Below are positions 40,751 through 49,790 of a DNA stretch of 64,000 bases, one piece after another. The stretch is from an uncultured Alphaproteobacteria bacterium (GTDB lineage: Bacteria > Pseudomonadota > Alphaproteobacteria > Caulobacterales > Caulobacteraceae), in the NCBI GenBank assembly GCA_903909375.1, contig CAIVVM010000040.1, positions 56,090 through 120,089 of the forward strand. The letters run 5' to 3'. The notes below the pieces were generated by a model. That model was given only the letters and a program-made list of their open reading frames with translations. It did not search any database and was not told where the DNA came from. The position numbers and the translations under genes were made by a program. Positions within the stretch are counted from its first letter, which is position 1. Each line of letters opens with the position of its first letter.

Positions 40751-41731
40751 ATGGCGGGAGTTGTCCGCAGTGTGGTGACAGGCGTTGGCGGGTATCTGCC
40801 GGAGAGGGTCGTCACCAACGCCGAACTTTCGACCCGGGTCGACACCACTGATGAATGGATCCGCGAGCGTACGGGCATTCATCAACGCCATCAGGCGGCG
40901 GACGACCAGCCGGTCTCCGACCTGGCGGTCGAGGCGGCGCGCCGGGCGCTGGAGGCCGCTGGCCGGACACCGGCGGACGTAGATCTGATCATCGTCGCCA
41001 CCACCACGCCTGACCTGACCTTCCCGGCGGTGGCGGCCATCGTGCAGCGAAAGCTGGGATGTCCGATCGGGATCGCCTTCGATGTGCAGGCGGTCTGCTC
41101 GGGGTTTGTCTATGCCCTGTCGGTGGCGGACGGGTTCGTGGCGCGCAACCGGGCGAAGTGCGCGCTGGTGATCGGGGCCGAAACCATGACCCGGCTGATG
41201 GACTGGACCGACCGCACCACCTGCGTGCTGTTCGGTGACGGCGCGGGCGCTGTGGTTCTGGAACCGGGCGAGGGGCAGGGGACGACGGCGGATCGCGGCC
41301 TGCTGGGCCTGGCCTTGCGCGCGGACGGCACCAAACAGGACCTGCTTTATGTGGACGGAGGTGTCTCCACCAACCGCCAGACCGGCTATCTGCGGATGCT
41401 GGGCAATCAGGTGTTCCGCCATGCCGTGGTCAACATCTCCGAGGCGGTGACCGCAGCGGCGGCGGATGCCGGGGTCGAGGTCTCGGATGTCGACTGGTTC
41501 ATCCCGCACCAGGCCAACCAGCGCATCCTTGAAGGCGTGGCCAAGCGCCTGGGGATCGATGAGACCAAGGTGATCTCCACCGTGGCCATCCATGCGAACA
41601 CGTCGGCAGCCTCGATCCCGCTTGCGCTGGATCATGGCATCAAGGATGGCCGCATCAAGCCGGGGCAGCTTCTGCTGCTGGAGGCCATGGGCGGTGGGCT
41701 GACCTGGGGCGCCTGCGTTCTGCGACTTTAG
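40751..41731 (+). CDS. fabH: 3-Oxoacyl-ACP synthase III
   Basis: Starts fatty acid synthesis by condensing acetyl-CoA with malonyl-ACP. 326 residues from ATG 40751. The catalytic triad is Cys in DVQAVCSGF (about 115), His in FIPHQANQRI (about 253) and Asn in IHANTSAAS (about 283). plsX-fabH-ihfA is a conserved alphaproteobacterial order. Confidence 0.97.
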   Translation: MAGVVRSVVTGVGGYLPERVVTNAELSTRVDTTDEWIRERTGIHQRHQAADDQPVSDLAVEAARRALEAAGRTPADVDLIIVATTTPDLTFPAVAAIVQRKLGCPIGIAFDVQAVCSGFVYALSVADGFVARNRAKCALVIGAETMTRLMDWTDRTTCVLFGDGAGAVVLEPGEGQGTTADRGLLGLALRADGTKQDLLYVDGGVSTNRQTGYLRMLGNQVFRHAVVNISEAVTAAAADAGVEVSDVDWFIPHQANQRILEGVAKRLGIDETKVISTVAIHANTSAASIPLALDHGIKDGRIKPGQLLLLEAMGGGLTWGACVLRL

Positions 41732-41829
41732 CCGACTGCCGCGCCAAAGTACGCCGCGCGACTTGCAGTCTTTGTCACAATGGGACACTCAGGAAGAACG
41801 AGCAAAATGAGAACGGGGTCAGAGCGGTC

Positions 41830-42132
41830 ATGAAGGGTGCGACGGTCACGCGGGCGGATCTCTGTGAGTCCGTCCACGAGCAGGTAGGCCTGACCCGGCA
41901 GGATTCGTCAGAACTGGTCGAGCGCGTGCTGGAACTGATGTGCGTGGCGCTGGAAAACGGCAAGCAGGTCAAGCTCTCGGGCTTTGGCGTGTTTCAGGTG
42001 CGGGCCAAACGCGCCCGGATGGGCCGCAATCCCAAGACCGGCGAGCCCGCCGCCATCGAACCTCGCCGGGTGATCGGTTTCCGTGCCTCGCAGGTGATGA
42101 AGGCCCGCGTCGACCGCGCGCTGTCGCGGTAG
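41830..42132 (+). CDS. ihfA: Integration host factor alpha subunit
   Basis: Sequence-specific DNA-bending protein that pairs with IHF-beta. 100 residues. The HU/IHF core: TVTRADLCESVHEQVGLTRQDS, then GKQVKLSGFGVFQVRAKRARMGRNPKTGEPAAI (signature FGVFxVRxKxARxGRNPxTGE) whose Pro-tipped arm (about residue 67) intercalates into DNA, and a C-terminal FRASQVMKARV. The stem is IHF-alpha-like (MKGATVTRADL). A MerR-like gene follows 15 bp later. Confidence 0.96.
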   Translation: MKGATVTRADLCESVHEQVGLTRQDSSELVERVLELMCVALENGKQVKLSGFGVFQVRAKRARMGRNPKTGEPAAIEPRRVIGFRASQVMKARVDRALSR

Positions 42133-42147
42133 GGACGGGATCGACCT

Positions 42148-42549
42148 GTGGCCAAGGGCCCCGAAGCCTTCCGGACCATTTCCGAAGCTGCGGAAGAGCT
42201 CAGCGTGCCGCAACATGTCCTGCGGTTCTGGGAAACCAGGTTCGGTTTCATCAAGCCGATGAAGCGCGCCGGCGGTCGCCGGTTCTATCGTCCGGTGGAT
42301 ATACAGGTGCTGGCCGGCGTGCGCCGCCTGCTCCACGACGAAGGCTACACCATCAAGGGCGTCCAGAAACTGCACCGCGAGCAGGGCATCAAGGTGTTGA
42401 TGGCTGCGGGTGCGGCGGAGGGCGCCGTGGCTGCCAGCCCGCCGCCGCCGCCGCGTGCTGCACAGGCGACCGGCGTATCGCCGCTGCTCCTGGCCCTGCG
42501 CGATCTGGAAACCGCCAAAGCCCGCCTGGACGGGCTGCTTCGGACCTGA
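42148..42549 (+). CDS. MerR-family transcriptional regulator
   Basis: 133 residues from GTG 42148. The N-terminal MerR helix-turn-helix is clear: [40 protein letters not shown] (signature VLRFWE and GGRRFYRP). The C-terminal part has a Pro run (about residues 94-99) and no metal-binding cysteines. This short type regularly follows ihfA in alphaproteobacteria; its targets are not known to me. Confidence 0.92.
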   Translation: MAKGPEAFRTISEAAEELSVPQHVLRFWETRFGFIKPMKRAGGRRFYRPVDIQVLAGVRRLLHDEGYTIKGVQKLHREQGIKVLMAAGAAEGAVAASPPPPPRAAQATGVSPLLLALRDLETAKARLDGLLRT

Positions 42550-42572
42550 GGAAGAATCTCGCCGCCGGCCGC

Positions 42573-42649
<77 letters not shown>

Positions 42650-42690
42650 AAGGGCCCGGCGGCGAGGCGCGTCTTCTAGCGGATGGGCAG

Positions 42691-43374
42691 ATGAGAGCAA
42701 CGACAAAGTTGGTGGCGGCGTTCGCCGCACTTATTGCAGGCCCGGCCGCCGCTGAGCCAGCCGACGAGCCGATTTGGGCGCGGCTTCCATCGCCAAGTCA
42801 GGTTCTCCAAGCCTATCCGCAAACCGCCAAGGGCGTTCCAGGCGGCAAAGCCACGATTAATTGTGTGCCGAGCCCAGCTGGAAATCTCACTAACTGCAGT
42901 GTTCTGAGCGAAAATCCCCCCGGCGTAGGGTTTGGCGCGGCAGCAGTGGAACTCGCGGCAGGTTTTCGCATGACCCCAAAGGCTGCGATGCAGAATGCCT
43001 CCGGAATTGTTTTCCCGATCCGCTTTATGCCTCCTGATCCCGCGCCGCCATGGCGTGATGCCAAATTCAAGTCGTCGGGCGACTACCGGGAATATGGTGT
43101 TGCAGGACCCTTCTATCCCGAGCGCGCCGCACGTTACGAAGTCGGTGGTGAAGTCGTCATGGATTGCCGGGTGGCAGCCGACGACCAGTTGAAGGACTGC
43201 AAGATTCTCGACGTCCGGCCAGTTGATTGGGGTTTTGATGAAGCGGTGGTGCGAATGATCCTAAAGGGATGGATAAGTGCAGGCGCGGCGCCCGTCGGAA
43301 TTGCACGGCCTGCCGACGACATCTGGCGTTTCAAGGTGCTCTTCCGCGACAGGAAGGGGCGATTTAAGAATTAG
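42691..43374 (+). CDS. Exported protein with two TonB-C-like domains
   Basis: 227 residues from ATG 42691; the open frame runs back into the tRNA. Signal peptide MRATTKLVAAFAALIAGPAAAEP. Two repeats of the TonB C-terminal pattern follow: first about 40-105 (GGKATINCVPSPAGNLTNC, FGAAAVELAAGFRMTP), second about 145-225 (GGEVVMDCRVAADDQLKDCK, FDEAVVRMILKGW). Each has a Cys pair in the same place, suggesting disulfides. It lacks the membrane anchor and Pro-rich spacer of a real TonB, so energy transduction is unlikely. Function unknown. Confidence 0.8.
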   Translation: MRATTKLVAAFAALIAGPAAAEPADEPIWARLPSPSQVLQAYPQTAKGVPGGKATINCVPSPAGNLTNCSVLSENPPGVGFGAAAVELAAGFRMTPKAAMQNASGIVFPIRFMPPDPAPPWRDAKFKSSGDYREYGVAGPFYPERAARYEVGGEVVMDCRVAADDQLKDCKILDVRPVDWGFDEAVVRMILKGWISAGAAPVGIARPADDIWRFKVLFRDRKGRFKN

Positions 43375-43396
43375 TTGAACTCACTCTCTCGGCCGC

Positions 43397-43600
43397 CTAG
43401 CCCTTCGGCTCGCGCTCCATCCATCGAAACAGGGGAAACAGCGGCACGCCCCACAGGGTGCCGGCTATGGCGTAGTAGACCAGTTGGGCCGCCCAGTGTC
43501 TGGGCACGTGATCCCCGACCGACGAAACCACCACGACGTAAAACAGCAGGAACGCCAGGATGGCGACCAGACCGACCAGTTTTCGAAGGCGCATTGGCAT
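43397..43600 (-). CDS. DUF2842 small membrane protein
   Basis: 67 residues, two transmembrane segments (about 9-29 and 36-57) with the conserved HVP (residues 31-33) and a [21 protein letters not shown]-terminus characteristic of DUF2842, a family known to me only from alphaproteobacteria. ATG 43600 or 43594. Function unknown. It diverges from ctaA, with 87 bp between starts. Confidence 0.85.
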   Translation of the reverse strand: MPMRLRKLVGLVAILAFLLFYVVVVSSVGDHVPRHWAAQLVYYAIAGTLWGVPLFPLFRWMEREPKG

Positions 43601-43687
43601 ATGCGCCTCATAGCGGGCTGGAGGCTTCGAGGTAAGCCCGCTATAGGGGCTTCCCGATTCAAATATGGAAGTGCGCGAGCCGCGCCG

Positions 43688-44719
43688 ATGACCTCGTTCC
43701 TGCGTTCCGACCGTTCACGACCTGTCGCGATCTGGCTGCTTGTGGTGGCCCTGCTGGTATTGGGGATGGTCATCGTCGGTGGCGCAACCCGACTGACCGA
43801 CTCCGGGCTCTCGATCACCGAGTGGAAGCCGGTGACCGGCGCCTTGCCGCCGCTGTCGCTGGCCGACTGGCTGGCCGAGTTCGCGCTCTACAAACAGATC
43901 CCCCAGTACAGCCAGCTGAACGCCGGCATGAGCCTGGAGGAGTTCAAGGTCATTTACTGGTGGGAGTGGTCGCACCGGGCGCTGGGTCGGTTTGTGGGCG
44001 TGGTGTTTGCGCTTCCCTTCGCCTGGTTTGCGCTCCGACGCGAGATTCCCCGGCGGCTGTTCTGGCGGATTGGCGGAATCTTTGTGCTGGGCGGCCTGCA
44101 GGGCGCGGTCGGCTGGTGGATGGTGGCCAGCGGGCTTTCGGAGCGCGTCTCCGTCGCGCCGGAGCGGCTGATGGTTCACCTGGGGCTGGCGTTCGCCCTG
44201 CTGGGGTTGCTGGTCTGGACGGCGCTGGACGCCTGGGCCGGGGCGCCGCGGTCGAAGCCCAACGATGGCTGGAGCCGGGCATCGGCGGTGATGATCGGGC
44301 TGATCTACCTTCAGATCCTGCTCGGGGCCCTGGTGGCGGGCAACGACGCGGGTTTCGTCTACAACGACTGGCCGATGATGAACGGCGCGCTGATCCCGGA
44401 TGACTATCCCGGCGCGACCCTGTGGGCGACCGTGGCGCATACGCAAGGGCCGGTACAACTTCATCACCGGCTGTTGGCCTATGTGCTGGCGCTCATGGCT
44501 GTCGGTATGGGTATCGCCGCGTTGCGGTCGCGCCGTTTGTCTTCGGGCGAGAAGCTGCTCGGTATGGGCCTGGCCGGGGCTGTGATCCTGCAGGGCGTGC
44601 TCGGAATAGTCACCCTGATGGCCGGTGCGCCAGTCGGCCTGGGGATCGCCCATCAGCTGGCGGCGGCGTTCCTCTTGATCCTGGCGGTGGCCTTCGCCTG
44701 GCGGGTCCGTCGCAGCTGA
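43688..44719 (+). CDS. ctaA: Heme A synthase (CtaA/COX15)
   Basis: Inner-membrane monooxygenase that oxidises heme O to heme A for aa3-type cytochrome oxidase. 343 residues from ATG 43688, about eight transmembrane helices. The heme-ligand histidines fit EWSHRALGR (about 97), LMVHLGLA (about 162), QLHHRLLA (about 258) and IAHQLAAA near the end. The motif [22 protein letters not shown] (key residues GLSITEWKP) is typical of the type 2 COX15 family. The open frame extends to 43484 but is antisense to DUF2842 there. Confidence 0.95.
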   Translation: MTSFLRSDRSRPVAIWLLVVALLVLGMVIVGGATRLTDSGLSITEWKPVTGALPPLSLADWLAEFALYKQIPQYSQLNAGMSLEEFKVIYWWEWSHRALGRFVGVVFALPFAWFALRREIPRRLFWRIGGIFVLGGLQGAVGWWMVASGLSERVSVAPERLMVHLGLAFALLGLLVWTALDAWAGAPRSKPNDGWSRASAVMIGLIYLQILLGALVAGNDAGFVYNDWPMMNGALIPDDYPGATLWATVAHTQGPVQLHHRLLAYVLALMAVGMGIAALRSRRLSSGEKLLGMGLAGAVILQGVLGIVTLMAGAPVGLGIAHQLAAAFLLILAVAFAWRVRRS

Positions 44720-44745
44720 TCTGTGCAGGTCACAGGAAATACACC

Positions 44746-44761
44746 CGGTATTATAATACCG
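44746..44761. repeat. AT-rich 16 bp perfect palindrome
   Basis: CGGTATTATAATACCG, in a stretch (about 44738-44800) much richer in A and T than its surroundings. It lies 27 bp after the ctaA stop and about 150 bp before rplM. It could be an operator, an UP-like element region or a weak hairpin (no loop, no T-tract). I match it to no named regulator. Confidence 0.55.
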
Positions 44762-44819
44762 CATCAAATATGCTGCATAATTTCAATAAGATAAGGCGCA
44801 ATCGGCGTTTCGTTGCGGG

Positions 44820-44848
44820 TTGACAGCGAGCCTTCCACCCGGCATATG
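44820..44848 (+). promoter_or_regulatory. Probable promoter of rplM-rpsI
   Basis: TTGACA, 17 bp, CATATG. The -35 is a perfect match and the spacing ideal; the -10 is weaker. It would start transcription about 55 bp upstream of rplM, with the AT-rich patch just upstream. Confidence 0.55.
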
Positions 44849-44908
44849 CCCCCGCTCACGTCGGGTGCGCACCCAGCACGCCCGAACAGGTTCTATGGAC
44901 ACACCCTC

Positions 44909-45385
44909 ATGCTGAAGAGCACTACGGCTTCGCTGAAGCCTGCCGAGGTCGAGAAGAAGTGGATCGTTGTCGACGCTCAGGACGCCGTTGTCGGTCGTCT
45001 GGCCTCGGTCATCGCCATGCGTCTTCGCGGCAAGCACCGGCCCGATTACACGCCGCACGTCGATTGCGGTGACTTCGTTGTCGTCGTCAACGCCGACAAG
45101 GTGAAGATGACCGGCAAGAAGCTGGCCGACAAGATCTACTACTGGCACACGGGCCACCCCGGCGGCGTCAAGAAGCGCACCGCGGGCCAGCTGCTGGCGG
45201 GCAAGTACCCCGAGCGGGTGCTGGAGAAGGCCGTCGAGCGCATGCTGCCCAAGGAAAGCCCCCTGGCGCGCAAGCAACTCACCCATCTGCGCATCTACAA
45301 TGCCGGCGAGCATCCGCACGCGGCGCAGAACCCCGAGACCATCGCGTTCGCCGATCTGAACGCCAAGAACGTGCGGAGCGCCTGA
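44909..45385 (+). CDS. rplM: 50S ribosomal protein L13
   Basis: Large-subunit ribosomal protein. 158 residues from ATG 44909 ([18 protein letters not shown]); earlier in-frame starts lack similarity. Conserved [14 protein letters not shown] (about 21-34), [12 protein letters not shown] (about 52-63) and the KRMLPKxxLxRK-type segment [14 protein letters not shown]. Its stop shares one base with the rpsI start (TGATG), so the two are translationally coupled, as usual for this pair. Confidence 0.98.
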   Translation: MLKSTTASLKPAEVEKKWIVVDAQDAVVGRLASVIAMRLRGKHRPDYTPHVDCGDFVVVVNADKVKMTGKKLADKIYYWHTGHPGGVKKRTAGQLLAGKYPERVLEKAVERMLPKESPLARKQLTHLRIYNAGEHPHAAQNPETIAFADLNAKNVRSA

Positions 45386-45897
45386 TGTCGGAAGCCACCA
45401 CGACCGAAGCCACCGGCTTCGACGCCCTGAAGGGCATGGGTACGCAGGCTGAGCCCGTTGTCCATGTCCAGAAGCTGGACGCCCATGGCCGCGCCTATGC
45501 GACCGGCAAGCGCAAGAACGCCGTGGCCCGCGTCTGGCTCAAGCCTGGCAAGGGCAAGATCACCATTCACGGCAGCGAAGACCCCAAGCACAAGGACGGC
45601 CGTGACCAGACGGTCTATTTCGCCCGTCCGGTGCTGCGGATGATGATCGCCCAGCCGTTCCAGGTCACCGACCGGGTCGGCCAGTTCGACGTGGACATCA
45701 CGGTTACCGGTTCGGGTCTCTCGGGCCAGGCCGGTGCGATCCGCCACGCCATCTCCAAGGCGCTTACCTATTATGAGCCCGGCCTGCGCGCCGTGCTGAA
45801 GCCGCATGGCTTCCTGACCCGCGACAGTCGCGTGGTCGAGCGGAAGAAGTACGGCAAGGCGAAAGCCCGACGCAGCTTCCAGTTCTCGAAGCGCTAA
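45385..45897 (+). CDS. rpsI: 30S ribosomal protein S9
   Basis: Small-subunit ribosomal protein whose C-terminal tail reaches the P-site tRNA. 170 residues, with an N-terminal extension of about 35 residues usual in alphaproteobacteria. Conserved [13 protein letters not shown] (about 39-51), [19 protein letters not shown] (key residues [14 protein letters not shown]) and the basic end [10 protein letters not shown] terminator follows. Confidence 0.98.
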   Translation: MSEATTTEATGFDALKGMGTQAEPVVHVQKLDAHGRAYATGKRKNAVARVWLKPGKGKITIHGSEDPKHKDGRDQTVYFARPVLRMMIAQPFQVTDRVGQFDVDITVTGSGLSGQAGAIRHAISKALTYYEPGLRAVLKPHGFLTRDSRVVERKKYGKAKARRSFQFSKR

Positions 45898-45930
45898 CCG
45901 CGCGCGACGACAACTCGCGTTTACGGATCG

Positions 45931-45961
45931 GGGCGCTTCGGGAAACCGGAGCGCCCTTTTT
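45931..45961 (+). terminator. Rho-independent terminator after rpsI
   Basis: Stem GGGCGCT/AGCGCCC with an inner CGG-GAAA-CCG extension, followed by five T. It ends the rplM-rpsI unit 33 bp after the stop and 22 bp before argC. Confidence 0.9.
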
Positions 45962-45982
45962 CTTTGGCTGGACACTGACCTT

Positions 45983-46963
45983 ATGACCCACACGATCTTC
46001 ATCGACGGCGAAGCCGGCACCACGGGGCTCCAGATCCGGGAGCGTCTGGCTGGACGCAGCGACCTGCAGGTGGTCTCCATCGATCCGGCGCGGCGCAAGG
46101 ACGCCGATGCCCGCGCCGAACTGCTGAACGGCGTGGACGCTGTGGTGCTTTGCCTGCCTGATGATGCGTCGCGGGAAGCCGTTGGTCTGATCACGTCCAG
46201 CACCGTCAAGGTGGTGGATGCGTCGACGGCCTACAGGACGGCGCCGGACTGGGCCTACGGCTTTGCCGAGATGTCAGAGACCCAGCGCCAGACCATCGGT
46301 AAGGCGACGCGGGTGTCGAACCCCGGCTGTTATCCCACCGGCTTCATCGCCCTGGTCCGGCCCCTGGTCGCAGCAGGCCTGATTCCGGCGGACTTCCCGC
46401 TGACGGTGAACGCGATCTCCGGCTATTCCGGCGGCGGAAAGGGCCTGATCGGCGAATTCGAGGGCCAGCCCGCGGCCGCGGGCACGGATGACGCCTTCCG
46501 CGCCTACGGCCTGACGCTGGCGCACAAGCATTTGCCCGAGATGCAAATTCACAGCGGACTGGCCCATCCGCCGGTTTTCGCCCCGTCTGTTGGGCGCTTC
46601 GCCCAGGGCATGCTTGTCGAGGTGCCGCTTCAGCTTTGGGCCATGCCGGGTGCGCCGTCGCCCGGGGATCTGCACGACGCCCTTGCGCGGGCCTATGCCG
46701 ACGAACGCTTTGTGGGTGTGGCGAGCCTTACCGAAACTGCGGAACTCCAGTCGGTGCGGGCCGGCGCTGCAGGCTATGTGGCGGCCTTTGATCCCCAATC
46801 CCTGAATGGCAGCAATCGGATGCGGCTCTTCGTCTTTGGCAACGCGGCCGGAACGCAGGCCCGGCTGGTGGCGATCCTCGACAATCTGGGGAAGGGCGCT
46901 TCCGGCGCGGCGGTGCAGAACCTCAACCTGATGCTGGGTCTGCCGGAGGAAGCCGGACTGTGA
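45983..46963 (+). CDS. argC: N-acetyl-gamma-glutamyl-phosphate reductase
   Basis: NADPH-dependent third step of arginine synthesis. 326 residues, the shorter type 2 form. N-terminal IDGEAGTTGLQIRERL (Rossmann-type), catalytic Cys in VSNPGCYPTGFIAL (about 116), SGYSGGGKGL (about 149-158) and HKHLPEMQ with a catalytic-region His (about 190). rplM-rpsI-argC is a common alphaproteobacterial order. It overlaps the next gene by 4 bp (GTGA). Confidence 0.96.
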   Translation: MTHTIFIDGEAGTTGLQIRERLAGRSDLQVVSIDPARRKDADARAELLNGVDAVVLCLPDDASREAVGLITSSTVKVVDASTAYRTAPDWAYGFAEMSETQRQTIGKATRVSNPGCYPTGFIALVRPLVAAGLIPADFPLTVNAISGYSGGGKGLIGEFEGQPAAAGTDDAFRAYGLTLAHKHLPEMQIHSGLAHPPVFAPSVGRFAQGMLVEVPLQLWAMPGAPSPGDLHDALARAYADERFVGVASLTETAELQSVRAGAAGYVAAFDPQSLNGSNRMRLFVFGNAAGTQARLVAILDNLGKGASGAAVQNLNLMLGLPEEAGL

Positions 46964-47403
46964 TCCTGCGTCCGGCCGAGATGCGCGATGCCCGTGCAAT
47001 GGGGACGCTGCACATCCTGGCCATGCGAACCCTGACGTTTCTACCGCAATTGCACACCATCGAAGAGGCGGTCGCGTGGATGGGCGGCGAGATTCTGCCA
47101 AAAGAGCCAGCCTGGTTGGCGGAGGCCGATGGCGTCGTCGCAGGCTACGTCGTGTTCACCGATGATTGGATCAACCAGCTTTACGTTCATCCGGACCGAC
47201 ACGGGCAGGGGTTCGGCGCCGCGTTGCTGGCGCATGTCCTGGCCTTCGGAGCGCCGAAGCAGCTATGGACCTTCCAGCAGAACGAACGCGCCCGCCGTTT
47301 CTATGAGGCCCGCGGCTTCAGGGCCGTCGAGTTCACCGACGGTGAGGCCAACGAGGAAAAGACCCCCGATGTGCGCTATGAATGGCGGCCTTCATCCGTG
47401 TAA
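46960..47403 (+). CDS. GNAT-family N-acetyltransferase
   Basis: 147 residues from GTG 46960, coupled to argC by a GTGA overlap. GNAT features: ILRPAEMRDARAM, the strand VVAGYVVFTDDWINQLYVHPDRHGQGFGAALLAHVLAFG (signature LYVHPDRHGQGFG, about 73-85) and ARRFYEARGFRAVEF. The acceptor is unknown; coupling to argC hints at an amino acid or small amine but does not prove it. Confidence 0.9.
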   Translation: MILRPAEMRDARAMGTLHILAMRTLTFLPQLHTIEEAVAWMGGEILPKEPAWLAEADGVVAGYVVFTDDWINQLYVHPDRHGQGFGAALLAHVLAFGAPKQLWTFQQNERARRFYEARGFRAVEFTDGEANEEKTPDVRYEWRPSSV

Positions 47404-47434
47404 CCTTCCGCCCACTTCGGACGTATGAGTGAAC

Positions 47435-47935
47435 ATGAGACACCTTTGCCCTGACCGCCGGACCTTGCTGATCGCCACCGCTGGTGCGCTGCTCAGTCCC
47501 GCCCTGGCCTCCGCCGCCACGAAAGCGGCTGACCCCTTCGCGAATTCGCCGTTCCGCAGGCTGAGCGATGCCGAGTGGCGCAAACGGTTACCGGTCGCCA
47601 GCTATCTTGTGCTCCGTAAGGAAGATACCGAGCGGGCCGGAACCAGTCCGTTGAACCGCGAGAAGCGCAAGGGCACGTTTGTCTGCCTCGGCTGCGACCT
47701 GCCGCTCTTCAAGTCTGACACCAAGTACGAGAGCGGCACTGGCTGGCCCAGCTTCTTCCGCGCCTTGCCCGGCGCAGTGGCCGAAAAGATCGACTACAAG
47801 ATCGGCGTGCCGCGCACAGAGTATCATTGCGCACGGTGCCTGGGGCATCAGGGCCACGTGTTTCCGGACGGCCCACGGCCTACCGGCCTGCGTTACTGCA
47901 ACAACGGCGTGGCGCTGAGATTCGTCCCCGCCTGA
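47435..47935 (+). CDS. msrB: Exported methionine-R-sulfoxide reductase
   Basis: Repairs the R form of methionine sulfoxide in proteins. 166 residues from ATG 47435 (or GTG 47429). A twin-arginine-like signal (DRRTLLIATAGALLS) leads, so it is probably periplasmic. Zinc cysteines are in CLGC (about 86-89) and CARC (about 132-135); the catalytic Cys is in GLRYCNNGVALRF, where many relatives have RYCINS. The WPSF and HCARCLGHQGHVFPDG segments are typical. Confidence 0.93.
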   Translation: MRHLCPDRRTLLIATAGALLSPALASAATKAADPFANSPFRRLSDAEWRKRLPVASYLVLRKEDTERAGTSPLNREKRKGTFVCLGCDLPLFKSDTKYESGTGWPSFFRALPGAVAEKIDYKIGVPRTEYHCARCLGHQGHVFPDGPRPTGLRYCNNGVALRFVPA

Positions 47936-47990
47936 GGTTGACCTCCGTGCAAGCTGGACCATGGTGTCCGGCGACATTGGGGGATTGATC

Positions 47991-48938
47991 ATGCTGGACC
48001 GCGCGCCCTTGCGGGAAGTTCGCGACTTCTATTGCGATAGCCGTCAGTGGGATGCCTACAGGCCCCGCAACGGCGACGTCGTGATCGCCACCGCCCCGAA
48101 GGTCGGCACCACCTGGACCCAGCAGATCGTAAATCTACTGATCTTCCAGAACGCTGAGCCCAGGCCGCTGACGATGATGTCCCCCTGGATCGACTGCCGG
48201 ATCCAGATGCCGCCCGAAGTGATGATGCAGATCATTGAGGCGCAGGATCATCGACGGTTCCTTAAGTCGCATCTTCCTTTGGACGGACTGCCGATCCACA
48301 ACGAGGTCCGCTACATCCATGTCGCCCGTGGCGGCCGTGATGCCTGCATGTCGTTTCTCAATCACATCAACGGGTACAATGACGACGTCTGGGGTCGTCT
48401 GGATGCAGCCGGCCTGGGCGACCCGGAAATCGGAATCCCCAAGCCGCGGCCGCCGCGTTCAGCCCGTGAATTCTTTCATCACTGGATCGCGCCCACGGAG
48501 ACCAGCGCCCTGGAGTTGATGTCACAGGCGTTCTTCTCGATCGAACGGTCCTACTGGAAGGAGCGCGCCCGCCCCAACCTGCTGCTGGTGCACTACAATG
48601 ACCTGAAGGCTGACCTGCAGGGCGAGATGGCGCGGATCGCTGCATTCCTTGAGATGGATATCCCGCAGGAGATCTGGCCTGAGCTGGTTGACGCAGCGAC
48701 CTTTGAATCGATGCAGCGGGACGGCGAGGCCCTGCTGCCGGGCATGGAGATGGGCTTCACCGAAGGCGTGAAGACCTTCCTCAACAAGGGCACCAACAAC
48801 CGCTGGCAAGGCGTGCTGACGGATGAGGACAATGCGCTCTACCAGGCGCGCGTCGAACAGGAGCTTTCACCCGGTCTGCGCGCCTGGCTGGAAGCTGGCA
48901 GGCTGGCGGTGGGAGATCCACGGGACCTGGCCGACTGA
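47991..48938 (+). CDS. Sulfotransferase
   Basis: Transfers a sulfuryl group from PAPS to an unknown acceptor. 315 residues from ATG 47991, which has GGGGG 6 bp upstream; the frame extends to 47961. The PAPS 5'-phosphosulfate loop is APKVGTTWTQQIV (about 36-48), the catalytic His candidate lies in RFLKSHLPLDG (about 92), the 3'-phosphate loop in YIHVARGGRDACMSFLNH (about 107-124) and the C-terminal NKGTNNRWQGVLT is the usual RKG-type motif. Its length and motifs fit the cytosolic-type family. No PAPS genes are nearby. Confidence 0.92.
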   Translation: MLDRAPLREVRDFYCDSRQWDAYRPRNGDVVIATAPKVGTTWTQQIVNLLIFQNAEPRPLTMMSPWIDCRIQMPPEVMMQIIEAQDHRRFLKSHLPLDGLPIHNEVRYIHVARGGRDACMSFLNHINGYNDDVWGRLDAAGLGDPEIGIPKPRPPRSAREFFHHWIAPTETSALELMSQAFFSIERSYWKERARPNLLLVHYNDLKADLQGEMARIAAFLEMDIPQEIWPELVDAATFESMQRDGEALLPGMEMGFTEGVKTFLNKGTNNRWQGVLTDEDNALYQARVEQELSPGLRAWLEAGRLAVGDPRDLAD

Positions 48939-48943
48939 AGTCT

Positions 48944-49771
48944 TCAGGTTTTCGCGCCGCCCGGCGGACGTGGCGGCTCGGGCGGAGCCGGCGCGGCCGG
49001 AGCCGCCGCCGCGCCCTGAGTGACACGGCCTGCTCCCGAGATTTCCGTTTCAAGCGATTTGGGGTTGGTGAGCAACCGGACATCCCCCGACCCGGATATC
49101 TCCAGCTGCGCGCTTTCCGTGGGAGCGATGATGGCGTCCGCAGACCCTGAAACCTCCACTCGCACCGACTTTGACTTCAGCGCACCCAGGTTGGCGTCAC
49201 CGGCGCCCGACAGATCAAGGGTCACTTCATCGGCCGTTCCTGTCGCCGTCACTTCGGCGGATCCGGATACATCGATGCTCAGCCGGGGTTGATTGTACCC
49301 CTCGATAGACAGGGTATTGCGCCCCGACAGGTCGAAATCGGAAATTGCGGGCGCCCGGATCACCACCTTGAGCGTGGGATAGCCGCGCCGACCGTGACGG
49401 GCGCCATGCTCATAGCGAAGGCTGTCGCCGCGGATGACAACGTCGTTCACGACTTTTTCCGGACCGGTGATGACTACGCTCGAGGGACCGGCAGACTGGA
49501 TGTATTGAATATCGGCCGCCAGATCGACATCGAGCCGACTGGCGCCGGACCAGGGCAAGGTCCGCGTGGCTTGCGGTCCCAGGTCACGTTGTTGACTGGA
49601 GCCGTCATCGTCGTCCCAGCCCAGATGTTTGCCCTTCCAGGAGCCACCCTCGGCCCAGTGCCACCCACCTCGGGTCAAGGCGTCGGGCCCACCGATGGCG
49701 ACGGCTGCGGCCAGCGAGCCCAGCGACAGCACGAAGCCGACGACGGCGATCATGATGAGAACGCGGATCAT
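48944..49771 (-). CDS. GIN-domain (DUF2807) membrane-anchored protein
   Basis: 275 residues. N-terminal transmembrane or signal segment (about 3-27), then a head GIN domain with repeating strands of the type VDVSGSAEVTATG, LDLSGAGDANLGAL, VEVSGSADAIIAP, LEISGSGDVRLL, TEISGAGRV (about 165-255), a beta-helix-like repeat. The Pro/Ala tail (258-275) is low complexity. It is the last gene of the PadR-DUF1700-GIN cassette, 19 bp after DUF1700. Probably faces the periplasm; function unknown, perhaps envelope-related. Confidence 0.88.
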   Translation of the reverse strand: MIRVLIMIAVVGFVLSLGSLAAAVAIGGPDALTRGGWHWAEGGSWKGKHLGWDDDDGSSQQRDLGPQATRTLPWSGASRLDVDLAADIQYIQSAGPSSVVITGPEKVVNDVVIRGDSLRYEHGARHGRRGYPTLKVVIRAPAISDFDLSGRNTLSIEGYNQPRLSIDVSGSAEVTATGTADEVTLDLSGAGDANLGALKSKSVRVEVSGSADAIIAPTESAQLEISGSGDVRLLTNPKSLETEISGAGRVTQGAAAAPAAPAPPEPPRPPGGAKT

Positions 49772-49790
49772 GTTCTGAACCTCCCGGACT

